Origin: Trogon surrucura | Taxonomy: Eukaryota; Chordata; Aves; Trogoniformes; Trogonidae | Length of the DNA stretch: 64,000 bases | Reading direction: 5' to 3' | Assembly (NCBI GenBank): GCA_020746105.1 | Contig: CM036635.1 | Span: 12,604,001-12,668,000 of the forward strand | Part shown: positions 1 through 21,750 of the stretch, piece by piece | Layout of the letters: every line of letters begins with the position of its first letter | How positions within the stretch are numbered: position 1 is the stretch's first letter | Notes under the pieces: generated by a model | Seen by the model: only the letters and a program-made list of their open reading frames with translations | Told to the model about the DNA's origin: nothing | Databases searched by the model: none | Made by a program: the position numbers and the translations under genes

Positions 1-10877
<10,877 letters not shown>

Positions 10878-13227
10878 GCGGCCGGCGGGGCCAGGCGAGG
10901 GGCAGGGGGGGCTTCGCTGGCCCCAGGACTTCACTCTGGTCTCTTCTCAAGATCTTCTCTCAGTCTGGGGAGCCCGGCAGGGCCAGCTGCCAAGTCACGA
11001 TTTAATCTCCGTGGGGTTTAAACACAAATTAAATACGCAAAAAAAAAAAAAAAAGAACAAAGAAAAAATAGAACCATGAAGGGTTGTGGGTGGGTCAGGG
11101 TGAAGCAGTTGCGGGGAATGCTGGAAGGGGGTGCAGAGTGGAGGGGAAAGCACTGGTTGTTGGCTCATTCTTACCTTCCCAGCCTCTCCATCACCACCTC
11201 CCAAACCCTGCACCTCCCCTGTGCCATCCCAACGCCCCTCGCACAAGCTCTGCAGCACAGCAGGGATGTGCAGCCCCGTTCTCTGACGAGCATCACAACT
11301 CTCGGGTTTGTTTCTTTTTTTTTCCATGCAAAGCTCTCCCGCAGATAAACCCAGCTCCTTGCTTTTCGGGGGGGGGCACACGATGCTTATGGGGACGGCA
11401 GGCTGGCACAGAAAATGCTTCGCTTTGCACTTTCTCTGCTCGCCCTGGGCTGGCAGCAGCCCCCACCTTTCCCATCAGCCAGAGCCCCTCTCCTCGGCTG
11501 GCTGTCTCAAACCCTCCCTGGGGCTGGAGGGAGTGAGGGGGTGGGAGAGATGTTCTCCCCCAGTGTGAGAGAAGCGGGGAAGCAGGAGGGATGCCGTTGG
11601 GCTGCCTCCCATCACGGCTCGGAGCGCGTAGGTAGGATCCCTGTGCTAGATGCGGGGAGCTGCTGAGACCACCCACCCCACTTCAGCTCCTTCAGGGAGG
11701 TGTGTGAAGTTGGGTTTGGGTGGCACAGGGTGTGTCATTGCTCTGGGAGCTGAGGATGTGGAGCTGAGGTGGCTCTGCCCTGCTTGGTGGGAAGTGGGGG
11801 GTTCAGGCTGTGACGGTGGGGAAGAAAAGATGAAGTGGATGTAGCAGGAGGGATTCTAGGTACGAAGAAAGGTCCCTGTTATGTTAAAATTAACTTGTTG
11901 CATAGAGCATATTCCTGCCCTCTTGGAAACTGGGCTCCTTCAAATAAAGTGCCTGGTAGAAAGCAACCGACGTGGGAGCCACGTCCCTCCTTGGGCCGGC
12001 AGTGCTCCCGCCTGTGCCTGGCAGGGGGCTCTCCCTGCCCCCCCCCCCGCAAAGTGAGACATGGCCGAGGGCTTGCAGCACTCATCCTGCCTCCAACACC
12101 AAGGACTCTTGAAGCAGTGGGTGAGTCTGCTCGGCTTCTGACTCAGTTTCCCCTTCGGTTGCAAAAGAAGGGAGGAGGAGCTGCCCCGTTGCCTTCTGCT
12201 TGCACGTGCTTGGATTTGTAGGGTGCTCCGGGGACTGATTCGCAAAGGACTGGGGATGAAGCTTCAGATGTGCTGGGAAGCTTTGGCATCCTTGCCACTG
12301 AGTGTTTCCCAAAATGTCGCGGTGTTATTTTTAGAGCTCTAGCATTAAGGACAATGTTACCTGTTGAAGTGACGTGTGGGGAGCCCCTTGCCAGGATTTC
12401 ATCTGGCCTCACTCCACTCGTGCCCTGGAGAGCCGGCAGCTTTCTGGGAGCGATCAGCTCTGCTCCTGTGTGTCAGCTTAGCAGGCAGCGAGGCCCCGGC
12501 TGGCACTTCAAGGCCGCCTTGGGGACATCCCCCGAGCTGTGGGGACACCACTGGAGGAGGCAGTAGGACGTCACTGGGGCTGACCTCCCTCCTCCAGAGC
12601 AGCCAGCCCGAAGCTCCTGCTTTGCTCCCTCGCAGACAGTTCATCTGTGCTTTTCATCATCCCCAGGAAGTAGTTTTGATTTGTTTGGGGTGTTTTTTTC
12701 TTGTTTCTGCCTCCATGCCAAGGGGCTCCTCTGCTCCTCCAGCCCTGGCACTGCCATGGTGGTGCCCAGCACTGGGTGCCTACTCTCAGAAAAGCTCTTT
12801 TCCCCTGTGACAGCAGGATTCTGCTCAGGTTCTGTGGGAGGGAAAACCCTCAGCCCCTTCGATCGCTCGTGCACAGCCCAGGGCTGGGCAGCGACCCGGG
12901 GACTGTGGCTCAGAGCAGCAGGGGAGAGGTGCTTGGCGGGAGAAGTCTTCTCCTGGTTCTCTGGGCTCAGTTAGATCCAGCCAGAAGTTTGTGCCATCGT
13001 CTGGTGCCCTGGGGAGGGCTCTAAACCTCTTGACTGCATTCCCAAGTACTCTGTCAGCTTCCTGCAGAGGCCTGGGATCAGGATTAGATCCAAAATAGGC
13101 CCAGGACTCCCTTCGTGCCACTGCAGCCTTGCAGATCTTCCCTCCCTGGGCTCCAAAACAGGTGGAGAGGAGCGGCGGAGCCAGGAGAGATGGCACGTCC
13201 TGGGCGTGTGTAGAGGGTTGGGTGGGA

Positions 13228-13330
13228 CACGTGTGATGCGTTGGCATGGCAGCGTGTGAGGTCAGGGGGTTTATAAAAGAGGAGGTGGGCGTGGGGTGAC
13301 AAGTGACGCTGCTTTGCTGCTGGGATGGGC
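13228..13330 (+). promoter_or_regulatory. TATA-box promoter-like element
   Basis: CACGTG (13228-13233) is followed 38 bases later by TATAAAA (13272-13278), then by GC/KLF-type GGGCGTGGGG. A start site would be expected near 13300. The first ATG downstream (13325) opens a 169-codon frame that I do not recognise. No transcript evidence is available. Confidence 0.3.
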
Positions 13331-14180
13331 TGTTGTTTAGAGTCAGCATCCCCAAAAGTCAACCCACCAGCTGCACCCCTGGAGGTGCCAGCGGCTGATG
13401 CCTTGGGCTCGTGTCTGAGTGCCAGAGCAGCTGCTCGTCCCTTGCACCGTGGGCAGAGGCAGCTGCTGGCTGGGGTCAGGATTAGACCCCTTAGCTGGGA
13501 AAAGACTTGTTCAGTCATTGACTTAACTCCAGTGCAAGACCGGAGAGTGATTGATTGGAGCAAGACTGTTAGATATTTTTTTTTTGTTGTTTGTGTACAT
13601 CACAGGACTCTCATGAGCACAACTTCATTCATTTCTGCCAAAACCTTGGGGCCAGCAGCACATATTTTTGATGAGTTCATGTACTCCCCGTGTTCTGCGG
13701 ATGCTGGGCCAGGGATATTTCCGTACAGGGATGTTTCATCTCTGGACAAAGTTCACAAGTTAGCCTTTGAGGTTAATATTCTCCAGGTGGGAATTTTATA
13801 TTTCAGTGCAAAGCTTTCCTCTCCTTTCCCATAACCAAAATTGGGCTCAGTCAGCAGTGAAGTGATTTTGAGGTGACTGGAAAGTCCCCATGCTCATGCC
13901 CGACCTACCCGAGTGCCTTGGCTTTGGGGGAGCAGCAGTGGGGTTTCTCCCTGCCTCACCTTTGAATGTGGCTTGGTTTCTTCTTTCTTTTTATTTCTTT
14001 TTTTCCTTTTACATCCCTAGAAAAAGATGACCCATGACCTCATGTACCCACGCATATGAGTGCTGGGCTCGGGTTTTTTTCCAGTCACATTTTTTTTTCT
14101 AAAGCAAATCCAGATGCGTGCAGCTGCTGTCCCTTGAGAAGCTCCCCCTCCTCTCCATCAGCCAAATTGCAGGCCAGGCG

Positions 14181-14640
14181 AATATATGCAAACAAAAACA
14201 TGTTTATTTTTACCAGCTCTGTAGGACGTAAGATGAAGCAAGGAGGGCGGCCAGGGCAGAGCTCGCAAGGGGAAGAGACAGAGATAAAGCGAACGCCCCC
14301 TCTTTGCCGCCCGCGAGAGAGCAGGCGTTGCTTAAATCGGGGAAAACTCGCATCTGGGGAGAGATGAAAATGAACAGAAAAAGGCAAAAATACCATTCCA
14401 GAGTGACAGGGCTGATAAATACCGTGTGGAAGAGCAGAAAGGGAGGCTGAGTCCTGGCTCTGAGCACGGCTCCCCGGCTCGCGCGTGTGCACAGCTGCTC
14501 CCCGTCACTGATGGTCCTGTCGTTCCCCTTTGCACCCAACACAGCCGGGTGGGGACCCCCTTATCTCCCCTCCTCTTCTTCAGGCCCTGCTCCCCAGGAC
14601 TCGAGGTTTCACCTCCCCACACGCTTGGGCTGAGATAAGG
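14181..14640. promoter_or_regulatory. Candidate enhancer: octamer/FOX-like core plus GATA sites
   Basis: An AT-rich core contains ATGCAAAC and facing FOX-like motifs around 14187-14211 (AAACAAA and TGTTTAT). Four GATA motifs follow: AGATAA (14282), TGATAA (14413), TTATCT (14561) and AGATAA (14633). The cluster is seen directly; its function is inferred. Confidence 0.35.
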
Positions 14641-15610
14641 GCTCTGCCCACAGGGCTTTGGGCTCAGCTTTGCTCTCCTTAAACAGTGGCAGGTAGGGAT
14701 CGACTTCCAGAAGTCGTTCCCCCAAAATTCATGGGTGAGAAGCTGGGGGCTCGGGGCATGGCACTGGCATGTGCTGGGGACCAGCTGGTCCCTCCCCATC
14801 CCCGGGGGGGGGATCCCCACATCCCCCAACCTCACTCACCTTCCCCAGGGATGCTGCTGGACTGCCACCGCTCGCTCTGCTCCTCTCTGCGGGAAGCAGC
14901 GGGTTGGGATGGGCGCAGATCCCGTCCGCCCTGGGCCCCCTCAAACAGCTGGAGCTGTTTGGACAAGGAGCTCGTAAGGACCTCGTGCCACCACCCTCGC
15001 CTTCTCTTGGAGCAAGACAAATCCCCGAGGCAGCCGAGCCGCAGGCTCTCCCAGGGGATTCCTCTCATGTTTCTGCCAGTTTGCCCCAGTAAAGGGCATC
15101 CCAGCATCTCCCCACTCACTGAGGAGGTGCCTGGTGACTTTGGTGGGGACCAGATTTTGGTTTTCAGCCTTCCCTGCCCTTTTCCTTGGGGAAGCCGTGC
15201 TGGTGCACCCTCGGGGTGGCTGCTCGGGGCCAGCGCTGGCGGTGCCAGGTGAAGGGGTGGAAGGGAAACCCACGAGCTGACCTGGGACCAACTTACAGAA
15301 AGGGAGCGATAAAACTACCCGCCTGGGTCTGACCTATTTAACAGACTGCGACGCTAATTATTTTCCGTAGCTGAAATCGTCTCTAATTGTTAGTATGTCT
15401 TAACCAGTCCCACTGTGACCCACAGACATGAGCCGGCGTGGTCTGATGTAACTCCGTGTCTTTCCTGTTCCTGCTGCAGATACTGTTCATGTACGTGTTT
15501 CTCGGCGCTTCTGTGCAGGTTTTATACATGCCGTTTCGTGTACGGTGGGTGTAACTTGTTTTTCTTTTTTGTAGGTTTTTAGTATGTTTGTAACCGGGCA
15601 GAATGGTGTT

Positions 15611-15616
15611 ATTAAA
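15611..15616 (+). terminator. CYGB: Candidate distal poly(A) signal (ATTAAA)
   Basis: ATTAAA lies in a low-GC window (15330-15640) that stands out from its GC-rich surroundings. It is followed within 30 bases by a plausible cleavage region and then GT/T-rich sequence (15660-15690). Assignment to CYGB rests only on strand and proximity. Confidence 0.35.
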
Positions 15617-16734
15617 CTGAAACTTATATCTTCAGTGGATAAATCAATCAAACCCCTCCAGCTCTGCTTGGTCTCTTTCTGGCGGGGGGGATGTCACAGG
15701 GATGTGGGGGGCTGCCCCATGGCCAGACGGGTCTGTGGGTTCCTGCTCTCGCCGGGGAACTGCTGAGGCAGTTTTGTGGCCTGAGAGAGGCAGCCAAAGG
15801 ATAAGGTGTGCACTTTGCTGCCCTCCTGCACCAGGGGTCCAATAGGCTCAGGTGAGGAGAACACCCGCCCGTCCTCTGGGCTCTTTGCTTGGCTTCCAGG
15901 TACGTCGCGCAAACCTCCGGGGCTCTCCCTGGGTGAGGAGCTGTTCCCCTGCCTCCGCCAGCCCACACTGCGTGCAGGGAGGGTGAGTGGCACGGGACTG
16001 CCGGGCACTCTCTGTAAGAGACACCCCAAGGCTGAGGTGCAGCTTCCACCGCACGTGAGTCCTGGCAGGGGCAGAGCTGGGCGTGAAACCTGCGGTGGCA
16101 ATGCCCTCAAGATGCAGCAGCCACCACTGACAAGGACTGCGAGATTGTTCCCAGCCTTTAAAAATAACAAACCTCTCGCTGAGCACCAGAAGCCAAGTTT
16201 TCCGTGGCTCTGTCCCACGCGGCTCCTCCTGTGCCTCTCGCTGCGGCCGGATCCCCTTGCAGCGGGACGGGGCCCAGCACGGTTGGGTCACAGTGCGGGT
16301 TCCCCTCGTGGGTCTTTGCAGCTCCATCTTTTGCAAAACAGGCCCGTGATGTATTTGAGACCTCTGATGAATTAGGTCGTTACTGGCCAGCCTTTTCAAA
16401 GTTGTTGGCAGAAAACAGATGGCCAGACAGAGAGACATATATTATGGTCCCATAAGCCCCATTTCTGTGGGATGCAAGGCTTGGAAAAGAAATCCAAGCA
16501 ATCCTTCCTATTGTGCTCCTCTCCACTGGTGCCAAGCACATCGGCACGAATCAGGATGAGCTTTCAGGGAAGGGAAAGCTCATCCCACCGGGCTGGTAGA
16601 GACCACCAGCCTCTGGCCACAAGCAACTTTAAGGGGAGCAATCCCAGTTTAGGACCCTGGTCTGAGGCTGGGGGCCTCAGCAAGGCCTGAGAGGGAGGAT
16701 GGAAGACATTGATACTTTGGAGGTTGCCCAGGGT

Positions 16735-16805
16735 CATAAAATCATAGAATCATAGAACAGTTTTGGTTGGAAGAGACCTTCAAGATCATCAAGTCCAACC
16801 TTTGT
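16735..16805 (-). mobile_element. CR1 LINE 3'-end fragment
   Basis: The plus strand reads AATCATAGAATCATAGAA, then GGTTGGAAGAGACCTTCAAG and a stretch ending in AAGTCCAACC. This is the reverse complement of the avian CR1 3' terminus with its ATTCTATG tail repeats. The element is strongly 5'-truncated, as is usual for CR1; its outer boundary beyond 16805 is unclear. Confidence 0.9.
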
Positions 16806-18258
16806 TGGGTCTTGGGGAGCCTGATGCTGACTGGTTTCCTGTTGGGCTGAGGACAACGATGATGTTCTCCAGCCCTACACGTGGTGGAGTAGTTCTTGCG
16901 TGGGCAGGCACTTGACCTAGTCCGGGGTCCCCAAGCTACAGAGACTGGAGTGGCCATGCAGGGGGAGTTTATTTCCTTCCCTACAGCTTAGCCAAACCAG
17001 GCCTAACGAGCCACAGCTGCAGAGAAGGGAACCAGAGACCAACCCATGTGCGAGCGGAATAACTGCCTGCGTTAATCTGTCTTCTCCTACTGCGTCTTTT
17101 TTTTTTTTTTTTTTGAGGAGGAAAACCGCTTGGTGCTGTCAGTGGAATTAATAAGCCATCCTCAGAGTCTCTGCCACATCCTGCGTACACTTCCAGGTCA
17201 GCAAAGCCACTGTGCTCCAGATGGGAAACACTGGCTTGGAAAGCACGAGCCAAAGGAACGGCCGGCTCAGGGCTGGGGAGGTCCCGGTGGGGACCTCGAG
17301 CTCTTCAGATCTTTGCTCGCTGGGCTGACACCAGCCGGAACCAGGGTGGCCGCAGGGCGCTGACACGGGGCTGGTTTTTTCCAACAGCTTGTTGACGGGG
17401 AGCTGGGAATTTCAGCATTACCTTGCAGGGAGAAAATACGTACACAGCCCTTCACTTCGTACTAATATTTACCCCCAGATCCTGTCACTTCCTGGTGGTT
17501 GTGACGATCGTGCCGTGACCCGGACCCTGCGGCCACGCCGGTGCTCTGCAAGTGCTGGAGGAAAAGGAGACAGGGTTGGGAGGTCGAGGCTCACGGCATG
17601 CTGGAAAATTGGCCCAGACGCCTGGGGGATGGACTCACACCTCCTGCTCCCCTTTGCGGGCTAAAACTACCTTGTTTCCAAGTATCCCAGCCTGGAGATG
17701 CTGTTTTCCGGGAGGGCCCCCTTGTCCAGTTCTTAGACACCACCTCGGTGACCCCGGTGATGTTTTAGGGGCTGGGAGATGGAGGGAGAGGAGAACTGGA
17801 TAGCTAAGGTATGGCCTGGGCTGTGCTCCCAGCCCATCTCCCATGCTTCAGCCCCCGGAAAGCCCCCCGGAAACCCCCCACACCGCTGGCCACGACCTCC
17901 AGAGCTCCCAGCCCAGCACCTGCCATGTGCTGGGGAATTGCAGCTCCACGAGCACAGGGCAGGTTTGGCTCAGAGGTGTCACATCTCTGGGATGTGTCCA
18001 TATCCCAGCTGGTGACAGCCAAGGGGAAAGGCAGGAGCTTCCTGAAAGGGACAGACGGAAAAACATCTGCGAGAGGGAGATGAAAAAAAAGAGAATATGC
18101 AATAACTGCACGGTACAATTACCTGTTAATCCCCCCCGCCCCCGCCGAGAGCTGGTGGTGAGAAATTCTCCCCCGTGTGCTGGGTGGCACAGGGAGAGAA
18201 ACCTCAGGAGACTGAGCCTGCAGGCTCCCACCAGCTTGAAGGACACGTCCCTTCTCTG

Positions 18259-18571
18259 TTATCTGCACCGAGATAAGAGCCGGGAGCTCCAGGCTTTGCT
18301 GTACCCACCACTCTGTGGCCACTCTCACCGGTGCGGGTATTTTTGTAGGCTCCTTGCTCAGGGCAAAGCCCCCAGGGAAAAAAATATAGAATTGAAAAAA
18401 AAGGAGGAAAAAAATCATCCCCACACCCCCCCTCCCCGACGAGGCTGACACTGAGCAGGAGCCAGCCCTTCCTTCCGCGCCTGGCTCCTCTTCAGCTGCG
18501 CCGGCTGATAGGGTTTATCTGAGCGGTGCTGAATGTAAACGCTGTCAGCGCCGGCCGGGATTAATTCCCGG
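18259..18571. promoter_or_regulatory. GATA/E-box cluster, candidate enhancer
   Basis: TTATCT and AGATAA face each other six bases apart (18259-18276). At 18493-18510 an E-box CAGCTG is followed by GATA so that the spacing is CTG-N8-GATA, the arrangement bound by TAL1/GATA complexes. TTATCT recurs at 18515. A near-palindrome CCGGGA-TTAAT-TCCCGG lies at 18555-18571. Function is inferred from motif grammar only. Confidence 0.4.
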
Positions 18572-21399
18572 GAGTTTTGGCAGCCGAGAGATGAAATAAC
18601 AGCGCTGGGGGGGTGGGGGAAGTGCACATCTCAGACTGAAAAATCCTTCTGGCTAATTTACAGTCGGGTTTCTCTTCTCACAAGCGCTTTTGAGAGAGAG
18701 CAGAGCTGGGGGCAGAGGGAGGATGGAGGAGAGGGCCAAGAGGAGGAGGATGGCTCCTGAGATGGTAGGTTGGCTTCTCCTCCTCTTCCTCCACTCTGGG
18801 ACCCAAGGAATTGGGGCTGATTGGGGAACTACACTTGCTCGGTGTGCAGGAACTGGCCCATGGTGCCCAGAAGAGCATGGAACACCCCAAAATCCCCCAA
18901 CCAGAACAGCTTTGCTGCTGGGAGGATCCCCGTCCCTGCGCAGGTGGGGCGCGTCTGTTGCTGTTTGTTAGAAATCTGCTTTATTAATTGACAAGTGTAT
19001 TTGCTTTAAGGGAAAGCTGTAGAAAACGGCCCCGCGGATGCTGCTGTTTGTATGTTTGATCAGTCTTGAGGCTGAAGTTCCGAACGGCTTCTGAAATAAG
19101 ATCATCAGGCTCTGTCACATTGCTGTGCTTTTATATTTGTATAGCAGAGGGATTTGTTTGGGGGATACTTTTCTAAACAATAGCGTGATATTCATTTACT
19201 TTCCTTAGATTTTTCAGTAAATAACTACAAATACTTTCACTCACTTTTATTGTTTTCTTTGGCCGCACAAAAAGCCCCAGCAGGTAAATTGGTTTATTTT
19301 AAACTTAGGAAAGCCCATGTCTCACCTCTCTGCCAAGAGCTGTGCATCACTCAGGGCTCTGCTACCAGCAAATTACAATTATACTCAGGATTTAACAACA
19401 TATTTTCTATCTGCCTACATAAAATGTAGACCTACAGATGTATTTTGAGGTCTAGGTGCTGCTTGGGAGACTCTGGGGCCAGGACTGCCTCTCACGTCCT
19501 GCTGCTCGTCCTCCCATGCCCATGTCCACACCTGTGCCCACTGCCAGAACGTGGCCAGGCATTTTCTGCTGAGCTATTTTCTGTCCCTTGCGACAGAGCA
19601 CGCCTGACCTGCATCTGCTGGGGCCTCAGGTGACATCCACACTGGCTCTGTGGGTGACGAGGGGGTGCAAAAGGCAGCAAGCAGATCCTGGAAACGGCAC
19701 CATCAGCTTTGGGAATTTGATTTAAAAAATAATCCTAGTGAGGACAGTAGGAGTCAGTGACAACAGAGAGGGGCACCTGCAGGGTCGAGGTGTCTGCAGA
19801 GATGTTGTGTCTGCAGATAGTGGGGTTCCTGTGGAGAGACAGGAGTGTCAGCAGAGATGCGGGCACTGACAAGGATGTGCTGGGGAAGCGGCTCTTTCAG
19901 CAATCCAGCTTTGCTTTCTACCGAGCACCCATCTCCCCTGCGGTCCTGCATGAAGGGGTGCTGAACTGCATCGAGGGATGCTGAAGGCCCCCTGGCCCCA
20001 GGCTAAGAGGCACCGGGGCTGGAGGTGGGCTGTGGTCCGTGTTCAGAGCTCTGCTCGCCACTCTGGATGCAGCTCGGTTTGGCACCGGCGGCAGGCAGGT
20101 AACCTCTCCGAAGGTGACTGCAGAGAGCTGTGCAGGTAAACACTGAGCTGCAGCCGCCGCTCAGCTGGGCGTGGATCCACTGAGCCCAGGCACAGCCCTC
20201 CCTGCAGTCCGAGCAGCCACAGGGGTGAGGTGGGCAAGGCAGGGGGGATACTTGGCCGGCTTCTTCTCTCAGCTCACCTCCCCAAGGACACCTGGCAGGC
20301 AGGAAGGTTCAGCCTCTTGCCGAGCTGCAGTTCCAGCAGTAAATGTTTCATTCAGCTCCACAAACCAGAACCAGCCCTGGACAGAAGACAGCTGCGGCTC
20401 AGCGCCAGGGCAGCCCATCATCTCCCAGTCTGGCCTGTGTGTACAAGGTTGGGCTCAGCAGAAGGAGCTGCTGGGAAGGCTGGATAAATAGCAGCGGGCT
20501 AGGAAGATTGCTTCTCAAAGGTCACCACTTCCTCTGCACTGTTGTGAATTCAATCCCTCCTCCCTTCCACGGCAGCATCCTCTGCCCTAGACCCTCTCCC
20601 AGCAGCTCCCGCTGACCCCAGCCCCAGTGTTGGGGGGTGAAGAAGCCTCTCCATCAAGCCTGACTATTCCCAGCCTTATCACCTAACTGGGCAGTCATTT
20701 CTACCGGCAGGAAAATCCCCAAGGCCAGACCATCATCCTATGAGATTTGCTAAATAGAGAAGGCAGCTCACAGCCTCTTGCCCTTTCCTGCTCCACTAAA
20801 TCAACCCAGAGCCCTCCCAAATGTTTATTCTTTGGGAAAGCAATAAAAGAGAAGGAAACCCCAAAAGACAAACTCCCACCAGCCTGCTTTTGATTGCATT
20901 TGATATTGTTTCATTTCTCAATGCTTTCCCATCGCAGGCTGGCCGGGGGGTGGGGAGGGAGGAGGGGAGGAAACAGCGCTTGAAAGGGGTGAAAAGACGA
21001 ATTTGCCACTAATATCTGTGGAGGGGTCTGTGTGCTGTTGGGGTGGCTCAGTCGGGGTCTGGGGGTGACAGTGTCTCTGAGGACGGGAGCTGGGGTCCTC
21101 CCAGCTCCACAGGCTATGGATTTAGAAGTGAACATGTTTACAAAGGTGACCAAGAGCAGGACGGCGCGGGTGGGCGATGGGTGCTGCTTCCCATCTCCAG
21201 CCCCTCGATGGCCGGGGCCGATGAGGACGAAGTGGCTGCACAACCGGGTGACACCGCTGCCACTAGCACGGCGATAGTGGGAAACACTTGTGGGGTGGCT
21301 TTTCCACCCTCACAGACCCACCCACCCCCGGGCTCTCGGTTTGCCTGATAGGAAAAACCTGCCCTGTCTGGGCGTGAAGCACCCACGGCCGGGTAGTCC

Positions 21400-21750
21400 C
21401 CGGGTGCCCCGTGTCCCTCGGGGCTGGACAGCCGGCGGGACACCAGCGGGGGGGGAGAGGGAGGGGAGGAGGGAAGGAGGACCGAGCATCCTCTGCTGCT
21501 GCTGCTGCTGCCGCTGCGAACCGCTTCCACCCGCTCCCGGCGGCGCCGAGCGCGGCCGTGGTCTGGCCTCTGGCGTTCGCACCGGGAACGGCAGCGCGGC
21601 AGGGAGCCGGCCCCGGTACCGCGGGGAACCGACCTCAGTACCGCAGGGAACCGGCCTCGGCACCGCGGGGAGCCGGCCCCGGTACCGGGCTGCTTTCCTG
21701 CGGCCGCAGCAAGGGCCGTGCCGGCTTGCAGCAGGAAGGTGGCATCAGAA
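21400..21750. promoter_or_regulatory. Orphan CpG island with CTG run and 22-bp repeat
   Basis: This is a dense CpG stretch 3 kb upstream of the main RHBDF2 island. It includes a CTG triplet run (about 21492-21510) and four copies of a 22-bp unit (21603-21690). It could be an alternative RHBDF2 first exon or an independent promoter; no clear initiation motif separates these options. Confidence 0.4.
21603..21690. repeat. 22-bp tandem repeat, 4 copies
   Basis: The units begin at 21603, 21625, 21647 and 21669. Each has a GGARCCGRCC start and a GTACCG or GCACCG core. The repeat lies within the CpG island at 21.4-21.75 kb. Confidence 0.88.

Larger units (their letters stand above)
10878..15640 (+). 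other. CYGB: CYGB 3' flank, possible long 3' UTR
   Basis: No protein gene is recognised here. An ATTAAA (11028-11033) directly before an A-run (11039-11054) could be a proximal poly(A) site, but the A-run could also cause false priming in cDNA libraries. A more convincing end is the ATTAAA at 15611-15616, which sits in an AT-rich stretch that looks like a conserved 3' UTR terminus. Whether the transcript really runs 4.7 kb past the stop codon cannot be decided from sequence. Confidence 0.4.
15641..21400. other. Intergenic spacer between CYGB and RHBDF2, first part
   Basis: No gene is recognised. The stretch contains the CR1 fragment at 16.7 kb, a poly-T run near 17098-17114, the GATA/E-box cluster at 18.26-18.57 kb and an AT-rich island at about 18.97-19.44 kb. 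The open frames on both strands look like chance frames in GC-rich sequence. Confidence 0.6.
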
